Assembly (NCBI GenBank): GCA_934278995.1
Contig: CAKQWM010000018.1
Location: forward strand, 1-24,549
Direction of reading: 5' to 3'
From: an uncultured Clostridia bacterium
GTDB taxonomy: Bacteria; Bacillota; Clostridia; Christensenellales; Borkfalkiaceae
DNA length: 24,549 bases
Of this stretch, positions 6,968 to 14,622 are shown in pieces. Below the pieces are notes generated by a model, which was not told the DNA's origin, made no database searches, and saw only the letters and a list, made by a program, of their open reading frames with translations. The position numbers and the translations under genes were made by a program. Within the stretch, counting starts at the first letter, position 1; every line of letters begins with the position of its first letter.

Positions 6968-9289
6968 GGGAACCTCCTTTTCGTGATTTATATCGACCGT
7001 ATTATTATGGCAATTAAGGCGATTATTATCGGGTTTACGCCCTTTATTCGGCTTGAAAAGATTAAGTCTTAAAGCGTTGGTGACGACGAATAAACTCGAT
7101 AAACTCATTGCTGCCGCGCCTAACATAGGGCTGAGATAAAAGCCGAATAAATTTATGAAAGCGCCCGCCGCAACGGGAATCCCCAAAGAATTGTAAAAGA
7201 ACGCCCAGAACAGGTTTTCTTTAATGTTTTTCAAGGTGGATTTACTTAATTTAATTGCGGTTTCAACGCCTTCGAGGCTGTCGTTCATTAAAACGACTTC
7301 AGCCGAATCAATAGCAACGAAGGAACCTTTTCCTATCGCAATGCCGACGTCGGCGGTCGTAAGAGCCAAAGCGTCGTTTACGCCGTCGCCGACCATAATA
7401 ACCGAACCTTCTTTTTTAAGGTCATCTATAATCTGCCGTTTACCTTCGGGCAGTACGTCCGATATTACTTTATCCACGCCGACGATACTTCCGATAGCCT
7501 TCGCGGTTTTTTCGTTGTCGCCCGTAAGCATAACTACTTTAAGCCCGTCTTTTTGCATTTTATTAATTGCGGTTTTGCTGTCCGGCTTTATCGTATCCGC
7601 CACCGCGATTACTCCTTTTAACTTTCCGTCGTAAGAAAAGTAAAGCGGGGTTTTTCCTTGATTGGAAAGTTCGTCGGTTACTTTTTTTATTTCATCTGAA
7701 ACCACGGCGGTTTGTTTAATGAAATTATAATTTCCGCCAACTATCGTTTTGCCGAAAAGTTTGCCTATAAGCCCGTTACCGGGCAAAATTTGAAAATCAT
7801 CGACTTCAAAAGGTTTGATATTTTTTTCGTCTGCTTTTTTAGTTATTGCAATCGAAAGAGGATGTTCGCTTTTCGATTCTAACGAAACTGCATAGGTTAA
7901 AAGGTCGGTTTCGGAAAACTCTCCGCAAGGTATAACGTCCGTTACGGAAGGCTCTCCTTCGGTAATCGTTCCGGTTTTGTCGAGAACCACGATTTTTGCT
8001 TCTCCCGTTTTTTCGAGAGATTCCGCAGTCTTAAATAAAATACCGTTTTTTGCGCCGACGCCGCTCCCCACCATAATTGCGACGGGGGTAGCAAGCCCTA
8101 AAGCGCACGGGCAACTTATAACGAGTACCGAAATACCTCTTGCAAGCGAAAACCCAACAGGTTTACCGACAATCAGCCAGATTGCCACGGTAACGAGCGC
8201 AATACCTATAACGGTCGGCACAAACACGCCCGAAACTTTATCCGCTATTTTCGCAATAGGCGCTTTGGTCATCGAAACGTCTTCCACGGTTTTGATGATT
8301 TTTGAAAGCGTAGTGTCCTCGCCGACCTTGGTTGCCTTGCACGTTAAAAATCCGTAACTGTTTATCGTACCCGCGTAAACGGGACTGTTTTCAGTTTTAT
8401 CCGACGGAATCGATTCGCCCGTCAGCATGGATTCGTCAATTGCGCTGATACCTTTAAGCACTATACCGTCAACCGCTACGGCTTCTCCCGGACGGACAAC
8501 GAAAGTATCGCCGATTTTTATCTTAGCAATAGGTACGGTTACTTCTTGTCCGTCGATAATTACGGTCGCCGTTTGCGGTTTCAGCGCAATAAGACTTTTT
8601 AAGGCGTTTGTGGTTTTACCTTTGGAATAAGCCTCTAAAAGTTTTCCAAGGGTTATAAGGGTAAGTATCATCGCGGCGGACTCGAAATAAAACTCGTCCA
8701 TAAGTTTCGTCGCCAAAGTATTATCTCCGCGCGCGACTGCGTCCGTCATCATAAACAAAGCAACCGTGCTGTAAACGAAAGCCGTCATCGAACCTATCGC
8801 AACGAGCGCGTCCATATTCGGCGCCCTTTTAACGATGCTTTTGAATCCGCTTATAAAGAATTTTTGGTTTATAACCATTATAACGACTGAAAGCAGCAGT
8901 TGAATAAGTCCCATTGCAACGTGGTTGCCGTCGAAAAACGGGGGGAGGGGAAAGCCGAACATCATATGTCCCATCGAAAAGTACATAAGAACGATTAAAA
9001 ACCCGAGTGAGAAAAACAGGCGTTTTTTTATTTTTGAAATATCGCTGTCGTAAGCGTTTAATTGTTTTTCGGCTTGTTTAACTTCGTTGGCGCCTTTAAG
9101 GCTCGCGCCGTAACCTGCGTCCTCTACCGCTTTAATAATAGCGTCTGATTTCGCGTCGCCCTCGACGCTCATCGAGTTTGTAAGTAGGTTTACGGAACAC
9201 GTTTTTACGCCGTCGAGTTTAGAAACGACTTTTTCGATTCTGCTTGAACACGCCGCGCAACTCATGCCCGTAATATCGTATTTTTGCAT
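6758..9289 (-). CDS. copA: Copper-exporting P1B-type ATPase with C-terminal HMA domain (CopA-CopZ fusion)
   Basis: The 843-residue frame encodes a Cu(I) export ATPase of the inner membrane. In order: an HMA domain with GMSCAAC (8-14); membrane helices from about 92; actuator TGES (290-293); CPC copper site (393-395) in CPCALGLATP; phosphorylation motif DKTGT with D437; the HP pair (476-477); GDGVND (634-639); and final helices ending near 743. Ordinary CopA would stop about here. Instead a hydrophilic linker of about 30 residues runs into a second HMA domain (774-843, GMMCAHC 783-789). The linker reads like translated spacer and encodes a consensus ribosome binding site, so copA and copZ look joined by loss of a stop codon. 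The gene lies 189 bases downstream of csoR on the same strand and should be copper-induced. AAGAAGG precedes the start. Confidence 0.95.
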   Translation of the reverse strand: MQKYDITGMSCAACSSRIEKVVSKLDGVKTCSVNLLTNSMSVEGDAKSDAIIKAVEDAGYGASLKGANEVKQAEKQLNAYDSDISKIKKRLFFSLGFLIVLMYFSMGHMMFGFPLPPFFDGNHVAMGLIQLLLSVVIMVINQKFFISGFKSIVKRAPNMDALVAIGSMTAFVYSTVALFMMTDAVARGDNTLATKLMDEFYFESAAMILTLITLGKLLEAYSKGKTTNALKSLIALKPQTATVIIDGQEVTVPIAKIKIGDTFVVRPGEAVAVDGIVLKGISAIDESMLTGESIPSDKTENSPVYAGTINSYGFLTCKATKVGEDTTLSKIIKTVEDVSMTKAPIAKIADKVSGVFVPTVIGIALVTVAIWLIVGKPVGFSLARGISVLVISCPCALGLATPVAIMVGSGVGAKNGILFKTAESLEKTGEAKIVVLDKTGTITEGEPSVTDVIPCGEFSETDLLTYAVSLESKSEHPLSIAITKKADEKNIKPFEVDDFQILPGNGLIGKLFGKTIVGGNYNFIKQTAVVSDEIKKVTDELSNQGKTPLYFSYDGKLKGVIAVADTIKPDSKTAINKMQKDGLKVVMLTGDNEKTAKAIGSIVGVDKVISDVLPEGKRQIIDDLKKEGSVIMVGDGVNDALALTTADVGIAIGKGSFVAIDSAEVVLMNDSLEGVETAIKLSKSTLKNIKENLFWAFFYNSLGIPVAAGAFINLFGFYLSPMLGAAAMSLSSLFVVTNALRLNLFKPNKGRKPDNNRLNCHNNTVDINHEKEVPMNKTLKIEGMMCAHCEAHVKKALESVDGVVSATADHVSGIANVTLSKEVSLSLLKTAVENAGYTVKEIK
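6973..6978 (-). promoter_or_regulatory. Internal ribosome binding site for the CopZ-like product
   Basis: AGGAGG on the minus strand, 5 bases before the ATG at 6967 and inside the copA reading frame, where it codes for part of Lys-Glu-Val. Its strength and spacing decide the start of the nested CopZ-like product. Confidence 0.7.
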
Positions 9290-9478
9290 AAATTTACCTT
9301 CTTTTAAATAAAAATTATTAAACGTCGTTTTCGGCCATTTTCGGTAATTTTTCGCATTCCGTATATTAAATATAAACGGAATGATTGAACGACGGACGAA
9401 AGAGGAAAATCGATATATATATTATACTTCCGTCCGAGTATCGAATAACCGAAATTTCAGCGTCTATAAACGACGGCG
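9290..9478. other. csoR-copA spacer with an inverted repeat
   Basis: A 189-base gap within the presumed csoR-copA transcript. It contains ATTCCGT...ACGGAAT (9356-9382), an imperfect dyad, and an AT-rich patch near 9412-9425. No CsoR-type operator is visible here, which supports transcription of copA from the csoR promoter. Short open frames across it overlap real genes and lack ribosome binding sites. Confidence 0.45.
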
Positions 9479-9781
9479 TTATTTCATAAGTTTTTGTAAA
9501 AGCAAAACAAGTTCGTCTATGACTTGCTCGTTCCCGCCTAAAATATCTCTTTTGACGCAACCTTTGACGTGAGAAGATAACAGTTCTTTGTTAAAAGCGT
9601 TTACCGCCGCGTTTACCGCCGCCGATTGCGTCAGTATATCGGGACAATAAGCGTCCTCGTCGAGCATTTTCTTAATGCCTCTTATCTGACCTTCTATGCG
9701 GTTAAGTCTGTTTATAAGGCTCTTTTTTTCATTTACATCACGCTCGGTAGTCTTTTTCGAGCAACACGGACATTTTTCCAT
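9479..9781 (-). CDS. csoR: CsoR-family copper-sensing repressor
   Basis: A 100-residue all-helical repressor of the CsoR/RcnR family. The Cu(I) ligand set Cys-His-Cys is present: C46 in AYCPDIL, and H71 and C75 in SSHVKGC. NRLNRIEGQIRGIKKML (24-40) is the conserved DNA-contacting first helix. This ligand pattern separates copper sensors from the nickel (RcnR) and persulfide (CstR) branches. The N-terminus has an extra CPCC cluster (residues 4-7), seen in some Clostridia CsoR proteins; its role is unknown. The gene leads the copper operon and its promoter carries two CsoR operators, so it represses itself and copA until Cu(I) binds. The start is set by AAAGGA 11 bases upstream. Confidence 0.93.
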   Translation of the reverse strand: MEKCPCCSKKTTERDVNEKKSLINRLNRIEGQIRGIKKMLDEDAYCPDILTQSAAVNAAVNAFNKELLSSHVKGCVKRDILGGNEQVIDELVLLLQKLMK

Positions 9782-9805
9782 TTTGTATTCGCCGTCCTTT
9801 TAATA

Positions 9806-9822
9806 ATACCCCAAGGGGGTAT
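9806..9822. promoter_or_regulatory. CsoR operator, downstream copy
   Basis: ATACCCCAAGGGGGTAT, a near-perfect dyad of the known CsoR operator form with G/C tracts flanked by TA. It lies just downstream of the csoR -10 box, over the expected start of transcription. Confidence 0.85.
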
Positions 9823-9826
9823 TTTA

Positions 9827-9855
9827 ATTATATACCCCCACAGGGTATTTGTCAA
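9827..9855 (-). promoter_or_regulatory. csoR-copA promoter
   Basis: On the minus strand: TTGACA (9855-9850), exactly 17 bases, TATAAT (9832-9827). The upstream CsoR operator fills the spacer and the second lies at the transcription start, so repressor binding should block polymerase. Confidence 0.9.
9832..9848. promoter_or_regulatory. CsoR operator, upstream copy in promoter spacer
   Basis: ATACCCCCACAGGGTAT, a CsoR-type dyad with one weaker half. It is centred 26 bp from the other copy and occupies the spacer between the -35 and -10 boxes. Confidence 0.82.
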
Positions 9856-10027
9856 CTAATTACGTATAGTTAAAAAAATCTCCTCATTTTGTTAATTGTA
9901 AGAAAAAGCCCGCCTATAGGTCGATTATTCGGCATATTTCGATAAAATTTTCATTAAAATCGATTTAAAAAAACGATAAATTTTTACGCTTAGGTTATAA
10001 AAAATCAAACTTTATTTGGTAAAAGCA

Positions 10028-10056
10028 TTGTTTATATCGTCAAGTTGTGCTATAAT
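10028..10056 (+). promoter_or_regulatory. Promoter of the VanZ-like gene
   Basis: TTGTTT (10028-10033), 17-base spacer, TATAAT (10051-10056). The -10 is perfect and the -35 weaker. The 301-base gap 9782-10082 also holds the divergent csoR promoter with its operators, and one copy of the word TATAGGTCGATTA at 9915-9927. Confidence 0.65.
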
Positions 10057-10082
10057 CAAAAAAAACATACGGCGGTTTCAAA

Positions 10083-11771
10083 ATGAAAGGCGGCTACAAA
10101 AATTACATACTTTTTATAAAAATACTCGCCTTAACCGCAACTATATGCACGTTTATACTCGGCGTAGGGCTTATTGCGTTGTCGCTCGTCCCCGGCGATA
10201 AAAGCAGAGATATTACCGACAACGTTACTAATTCGGTTGACGGCGCGTTTCGTGTTTCTGAAAAATACGATACGATAAACAAAACCGAAGGTATTACCGC
10301 TACCCGCTCCGAAATTTCAAAGTTCTATTTTATAGATGAAAAGTTTACGCCGAAACTCGAGTTTTTGCCCGCAAACGCAAAGGATACACGCGTCGGCTAC
10401 CGGACGGATAACGACGTTGCAAAATGCGATGCGGACGGAATAACCTTTATAAAAAAGGGAAAAGTCAATCTGAAAATTTATTTGCTGTCCGACGAAACGG
10501 TTTACGACGAAGTTACTTTATCCTGCGCCGGTGAAGATATTACCGATCCCGATCACCCCGAAAGACTTAAAATAACTTTTGGAGGTTACGAAAAAGAAAC
10601 CGCCGTCGATGTCGGCAACAGTAAAGACATCGTTTTAAACGACGGAAAAACCAACCCTTCCGTTCTCGGATACGACGTTAAAAATCCTGAAATTCTCGCC
10701 GTTTACGGCGGAAAAATATTTGGCAGAAAGGCAGGTACTACTCTTGTCGGCGCAAGTTTAAAGCGCGGAAAAAACAAAGCGGATATTTCGTTTACGGTGA
10801 CCGTAAAAGACGGCGGAAAGCAAACGATAAACGCGTTAAAGATGGAAACTTCTGAATTTTTGCACGGCGAAACGATTGCCGACGTAAGAGAGTTATTTAT
10901 CGTCGATAACGGCTTTTTAAAAACGGATTACGAGTGTATTTCGGAAAGCGCGAATGAAAATATCGTTTTTTTCAACGGAAGAAGAATGTACGCTAAAAGC
11001 ATAGGTACAGTAAAACTCAGGTTTACGTCCGTATATAATCCATCGGTATATATCGAAAAAACGGTAACCGTTAAACCGATAAAACCCGATAATGCGAAAA
11101 TTATCGGAAGCGCGGTCGTAATGCCCAACGAAAAGGTCAAATTCGTTTTTAACCATTCGCCGGAAAAATATCCCGATTCCGTCAAATGGTCGGTCGTAAA
11201 GGGCAAAGCCTCTATAAACGAAAAAGGCGAACTCGTCGCAAAATGGTTCGGTAACGTCGTCGTGCGCGGACAAAGCACGATTGACGAAAGCATAGTAGCA
11301 GAAAGAAACGTAAGCGTAAAAATGTTTTCGAGCGCTTACTTTTTCGTGAGAAAACTTATGGGACATTTCGGATTGAACGCCTTGTGGGGGCTTGGTATAT
11401 TCGCAACCCTTTTATTGATGTGCAAGCGTAAATATATTGTCGCGCTGTCACCGCTGTTTACGCTGACTTTGGCGTCGTTGTCTGAAATTTTACAATATTT
11501 TACTCCGGGAAGATATTGTCTTTTAACGGACGTCGTAATAGACTTTTGCGGTTCGCTTATAGGAATCTGCGTCGCTATAGCGGCGTTTTCGGTTATATTT
11601 TTGATTTTCAGACTATTCGGTAAAAGCAATTTTAAAAAACTTTGCGAAACTATCAAAATCGTAAACTTGAAAAACGTTTTCAAAAAGACCGAAGACCTCG
11701 AAAAACTGCTATCGGCAAGTTACGGCTTAGAAACCACCGCGATTGACTATAGTGCCGAAAATATCGGATAA
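10083..11771 (+). CDS. VanZ-like membrane protein with large extracellular Ig-like insertion
   Basis: The 562 residues begin with a membrane helix (about 8-35) followed by ALSLVPGDKSRD, which resembles the conserved loop after helix 1 of VanZ proteins. Residues ~60-415 are beta-rich with bacterial Ig-like (BIg2-type) features such as AVYGGKIFGRKAGTTLVGAS. The rest of a VanZ domain then follows: FVRKLMGHFGLNALWGLG (421-438, with R423, K424, H428), two helices, SEILQYFTPGRYCLLTD (467-483) and a last helix. So the Ig-like part seems inserted in the extracytoplasmic loop of one VanZ domain. VanZ family proteins are linked to teicoplanin resistance and other cell-envelope roles, but the biochemical function is unsettled. 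The C-terminal 50 residues are cytosolic and charged. The ribosome binding site is weak. The stop codon overlaps a copy of the 13-mer repeat. Confidence 0.75.
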   Translation: MKGGYKNYILFIKILALTATICTFILGVGLIALSLVPGDKSRDITDNVTNSVDGAFRVSEKYDTINKTEGITATRSEISKFYFIDEKFTPKLEFLPANAKDTRVGYRTDNDVAKCDADGITFIKKGKVNLKIYLLSDETVYDEVTLSCAGEDITDPDHPERLKITFGGYEKETAVDVGNSKDIVLNDGKTNPSVLGYDVKNPEILAVYGGKIFGRKAGTTLVGASLKRGKNKADISFTVTVKDGGKQTINALKMETSEFLHGETIADVRELFIVDNGFLKTDYECISESANENIVFFNGRRMYAKSIGTVKLRFTSVYNPSVYIEKTVTVKPIKPDNAKIIGSAVVMPNEKVKFVFNHSPEKYPDSVKWSVVKGKASINEKGELVAKWFGNVVVRGQSTIDESIVAERNVSVKMFSSAYFFVRKLMGHFGLNALWGLGIFATLLLMCKRKYIVALSPLFTLTLASLSEILQYFTPGRYCLLTDVVIDFCGSLIGICVAIAAFSVIFLIFRLFGKSNFKKLCETIKIVNLKNVFKKTEDLEKLLSASYGLETTAIDYSAENIG

Positions 11772-11889
11772 CGGGCTTATAGGCGGGTATTTGCTTCGGT
11801 TTTTAGCAATTTGCGACTTATAAAAGGGGCTTAGATAACCGTTTACCGTAAACAGATAAGACGGCGTGGTTTTCCACAAAAAAAAGACG

Positions 11890-11918
11890 TTGACAATTTT
11901 TGAAAAATATATTATAAT
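11890..11918 (+). promoter_or_regulatory. Promoter of the Myb-like gene
   Basis: TTGACA (11890-11895), 17-base spacer, TATAAT (11913-11918): a full consensus match, 29 bases before the ATG. Confidence 0.85.
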
Positions 11919-11947
11919 ATAACATACTTTATAAGGCGGTATAAATT

Positions 11948-12427
11948 ATGGCTAAGGAAAAAACGACGAAACTTTCGGCAGCGTTAGAGTACTACTCGAA
12001 GTTATCGACCGACGAAGCCGCTTCCGAGGAAGCAAGAGGCTATGCCGTTACGGCGGTTTATTATCTTAAAAGATACGCTCGTTATTTTGAAAACAAAACC
12101 GAGTCGGAAAGGCTTATGAACGACAACCGCAAGTGGACTGAGGACGAAGAAGAAAAACTCAAAGCCGAATTCCAAAAAGGCTATTCGGTCGAAAGGCTTG
12201 CGAAAATTCATCACAGAAAAAACAGCGGTATAATTTCGCGGTTGATATCCGTGGGGCTTTTGCAGGACGAAACCGCTTCCAAAAAACGCTGGACGGAAGA
12301 GGAAGAGGAAAAACTTAAAAAAGAGTTTTTAAGCGGTAAAAGTCTTGCAAAAATGGCTAAGGCTCACAACAGGACGATAGGCGGAATAAATTCCCGTCTT
12401 ATAGTTTTAGGTCTTATAGACGAGTAA
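11948..12427 (+). CDS. Protein with two Myb/SANT-like helix-turn-helix repeats
   Basis: A 159-residue soluble protein. Residues 1-55 form a helical N-terminal region of unknown type. Two similar repeats follow, at 61-105 (RKWTEDEEEKLKAEF...SRLISVGLL) and 113-158 (KRWTEEEEEKLKKEF...SRLIVLGLI). Each has the W-T-x-E-E-E-x-L start and the I-x-S-R-L-x-x-L-G-L-I end common in SANT/Myb-like helix-turn-helix segments that bind DNA. Two copies suggest recognition of a tandem site or a bent DNA stretch. It has its own consensus promoter and a terminator and is not in an operon. Target and function are unknown; a transcription or nucleoid-associated role is inferred. The start is supported by AAGGCGG 9 bases upstream. 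Confidence 0.75.
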   Translation: MAKEKTTKLSAALEYYSKLSTDEAASEEARGYAVTAVYYLKRYARYFENKTESERLMNDNRKWTEDEEEKLKAEFQKGYSVERLAKIHHRKNSGIISRLISVGLLQDETASKKRWTEEEEEKLKKEFLSGKSLAKMAKAHNRTIGGINSRLIVLGLIDE

Positions 12428-12455
12428 TCTTGTTATTTCGATTTTTACGGACGAA

Positions 12456-12484
12456 AAAATGCACTTCGGATTGAAGTGCATTTT
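12456..12484. terminator. Bidirectional terminator between the Myb-like gene and sepF
   Basis: A 12-bp perfect stem, AAAATGCACTTC (12456-12467) with GAAGTGCATTTT (12473-12484), and a 5-base loop. A and T tracts on each side let it stop both convergent genes. Confidence 0.9.
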
Positions 12485-12501
12485 ATAAAACTTTCGGTTA
12501 A

Positions 12502-12855
12502 CTAAATCATTTGCCCGTCGGGAGAAAGCAAATAGATGTTTTTGGATATTTCCGAAATATCCCCGTGAAGCGCGTAGCACGCCCCGCTTAAAATATCCAT
12601 AACGCGTTGAATGGTATCGTCTTTTACGGCTTCCATGTTTACGACGGCGGGTTTGTTTAACAATAAAAAGTCAATAATTTCACATACGTCGTCAAAAGAA
12701 GTCGGCTTAAAAACTCTTACGGAAACGTTTTCGTCCGTCCTTTTATTATCGGCAGAAACGTTTTTACCGCCGAAACTTAACGGACGGGTTTGAGTTCTTC
12801 TCGTCTTTTTTTCGTCGGCGGGGGCTTCTTTGGTGAAGAAATCGAATAAACCCAT
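12502..12855 (-). CDS. sepF: SepF cell-division protein
   Basis: A 117-residue match to SepF, which tethers FtsZ to the membrane in Gram-positive bacteria. MGLFDFFTKE is the short amphipathic membrane-targeting helix, followed by a charged, disordered linker. Residues ~44-117 form the SepF core: SVRVFKPTSFDDVCEIIDFL, KPAVVNMEAV, then GACYALHGDISEISKNIYLL. It is shorter than the roughly 150 residues typical of Bacillus because the linker is short. It stands alone with its own promoter, away from ylm or other division genes that often flank sepF. AGGAGG lies 5 bases before the ATG. Confidence 0.9.
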   Translation of the reverse strand: MGLFDFFTKEAPADEKKTRRTQTRPLSFGGKNVSADNKRTDENVSVRVFKPTSFDDVCEIIDFLLLNKPAVVNMEAVKDDTIQRVMDILSGACYALHGDISEISKNIYLLSPDGQMI

Positions 12856-12918
12856 AATAACCTCCTCGTCGCATTATCTTTACGCGTTTTGCGACGTTAT
12901 CGTTGATTTTCTCAGTTA

Positions 12919-12948
12919 AGTATAACACAGACGCAAGGTATTTGTAAA
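12919..12948 (-). promoter_or_regulatory. sepF promoter
   Basis: On the minus strand: TTTACA (12948-12943), 18-base spacer, TATACT (12924-12919). An imperfect dyad, GGTATTT...AAATACC (12937-12967), spans the -35 box and could be an operator. Confidence 0.6.
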
Positions 12949-13088
12949 CGATTTTTACGAAAATACCCGCGCTAAGAAACGATTTACCTACTAATATTCG
13001 CCAAAAAACACGTTTTTGAAGAAAAAACATGCGTAAAACAAAATTTAAAAGGTTATTCGGGCTTCAGACGCCCGACTATAGGAGCAAG

Positions 13089-14429
13089 ATGAAAAAAACA
13101 ATTCTGATTATCACGTCAATTTGTCTGATAATGATTTTTACTTCGTGCGCGCCTTTGATAAGAGGGAAATCCGCATACGAAATCGCCGTCGATAACGGTT
13201 TTAAAGGCACCGAAAAAGAATGGCTTTTAAGTTTGAAAGGAGATCCCGGCGCAAGCGGCGTAAACGGCAAGGACGGCGTAAATTTCAACGACGGCTACAC
13301 GGTTATGGATTTATATAACGAGTTAACCGCTTCGGGCAATTTTTCCGGTACGATAGACGATTTTATAAAAGCCTATTTTTCTCCCGAAAATAAAAATTAC
13401 GAGGAAACCGTAAACAAGGCGGTAACCACCGTTTGCAGTGTGATTTGTTCGTTTAAAGGGCAGACTTCCAAAAGCGCGGGGGCGGGAGTATTTTATTCGG
13501 TCGATAAAAAAAACGGCGACGCGATAATAATTACAAACTTTCACGTCGTGTATAACGAAAACGCCGGAAACAACGAAAGGCTTCCCCAAACTATAAACGT
13601 TTACTTATACGGAAGCGAGCAAGCCGAAAGCCCGTATTCCTTCGAAGCAAAGTTTGAAGGCGGAAGCACTACTTACGACCTTGCCGTTTTGTCGGTCAAA
13701 GCAAGCGACGCAATTAAAAATTCTTACGTAAAAGCCGTTACCATTGCCGACTATTACGATCTGACTTTGGGTGAAAAAGTTTTTGCGATAGGCAATCCTT
13801 CGGGAAACGGAGTATCGGTAACGAGCGGGATTCTCAGCGTTTTATCGGAAAGCGTTTCCATTAAAAACGCTTACGGAGATCAAAACGCCATGCGGGTTCT
13901 GCGCTTCGACGCGCCGGTAAGCCCGGGCAACTCCGGCGGCGGATTGTTCAACGGAAACGGTGAACTTATAGGTATCGTGAACGCTAAAAGCGTTACGACC
14001 AACGTTGACGGCGTTAACTACGCCATTCCGTCGAGCGTGATTCAGGGGTGTATGCGTCATTTTATTGCCGAATGTATAGGCAAAACGTCAACGACTATAG
14101 AAAAAGCGATATTCGGTATTACGATAACGGAAGAAAACTCGATAGGAATCTACGATTCGGTTAAAAAGCGGACTAATATCGTTTCCGACGTTACGATAAG
14201 TAAAATCGACGCGGGTTCGGCGGCGTACGGTCTTTTAAAGGAAGGCGACGTGATTTTATCGATAAAAACGGGAGAAGTAACGAGAAAAGTTACCCGTAAC
14301 TACGTACTCGTCGATGCCACACTCGGCTTGCTGAAAGGTGACGAAATCGTTTACACGGTAAAAAGAGGCGATGAAACCGTCGAAGTAACAATTAAAGTAC
14401 CCGATAAAAGTTTTACTACGGTTTTATAG
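13089..14429 (+). CDS. Lipoprotein HtrA-like serine protease with PDZ domain
   Basis: A 446-residue S1C (HtrA/DegP-type) protease, probably tethered outside the membrane. The start at 13089 is preferred over an upstream in-frame ATG at 13029: it has AGGAG just upstream and begins a lipoprotein signal MKKTILIITS...FTSC, with the lipobox cysteine at C20. Next come a motif KGTEKEWLLSLKG and a short collagen-like GDPGASGVNGKDG (51-63). The trypsin-like domain has the triad H152 (TNFHVV), D197 (YDLAV) and S282 (SPGNSGGG). A PDZ domain fills ~350-446 (DAGSAAYGLLKEGDVIL). HtrA proteases remove misfolded exported proteins. Family members usually have a signal-anchor helix rather than a lipobox, so this anchor is less common. 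No neighbour suggests a specific substrate. Confidence 0.9.
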   Translation: MKKTILIITSICLIMIFTSCAPLIRGKSAYEIAVDNGFKGTEKEWLLSLKGDPGASGVNGKDGVNFNDGYTVMDLYNELTASGNFSGTIDDFIKAYFSPENKNYEETVNKAVTTVCSVICSFKGQTSKSAGAGVFYSVDKKNGDAIIITNFHVVYNENAGNNERLPQTINVYLYGSEQAESPYSFEAKFEGGSTTYDLAVLSVKASDAIKNSYVKAVTIADYYDLTLGEKVFAIGNPSGNGVSVTSGILSVLSESVSIKNAYGDQNAMRVLRFDAPVSPGNSGGGLFNGNGELIGIVNAKSVTTNVDGVNYAIPSSVIQGCMRHFIAECIGKTSTTIEKAIFGITITEENSIGIYDSVKKRTNIVSDVTISKIDAGSAAYGLLKEGDVILSIKTGEVTRKVTRNYVLVDATLGLLKGDEIVYTVKRGDETVEVTIKVPDKSFTTVL

Positions 14430-14519
14430 TTTAGGTAATATAAAATTGCCGCTCATCGGGTTGAAATACAAAAAAATCAAAAAATTTTTATAAAAAATCA
14501 ATCCTACCCTTAAAAACAC

Positions 14520-14548
14520 TTGTCTTTTAGTGTTAAACAGTGTATAAT
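14520..14548 (+). promoter_or_regulatory. Promoter of the pheB-like gene
   Basis: TTGTCT (14520-14525), 17-base spacer, TATAAT (14543-14548), giving a leader of roughly 70 bases. The rest of 14430-14622 is AT-rich with no gene seen. Confidence 0.7.
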
Positions 14549-14622
14549 GTAAAACGAAAACAAATCAAAGCATTTTATGCGGTTTTCACAAACAAAAAAA
14601 TAAGATATACGAGGGTTAAACA

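Noticed and set aside
7224..8630. Plus-strand open frames inside copA
   Set aside because: They lie antisense to the strongly conserved P-type ATPase and encode low-complexity Ser/Thr/Pro-rich peptides typical of shadow frames.
9366..9572. Short open frames on both strands between csoR and copA
   Set aside because: They overlap csoR coding sequence and each other, and the encoded peptides have no recognisable features.
13029..13088. Upstream ATG as the protease start
   Set aside because: The extension would bury the lipoprotein signal peptide and has no ribosome binding site; the ATG at 13089 has both.
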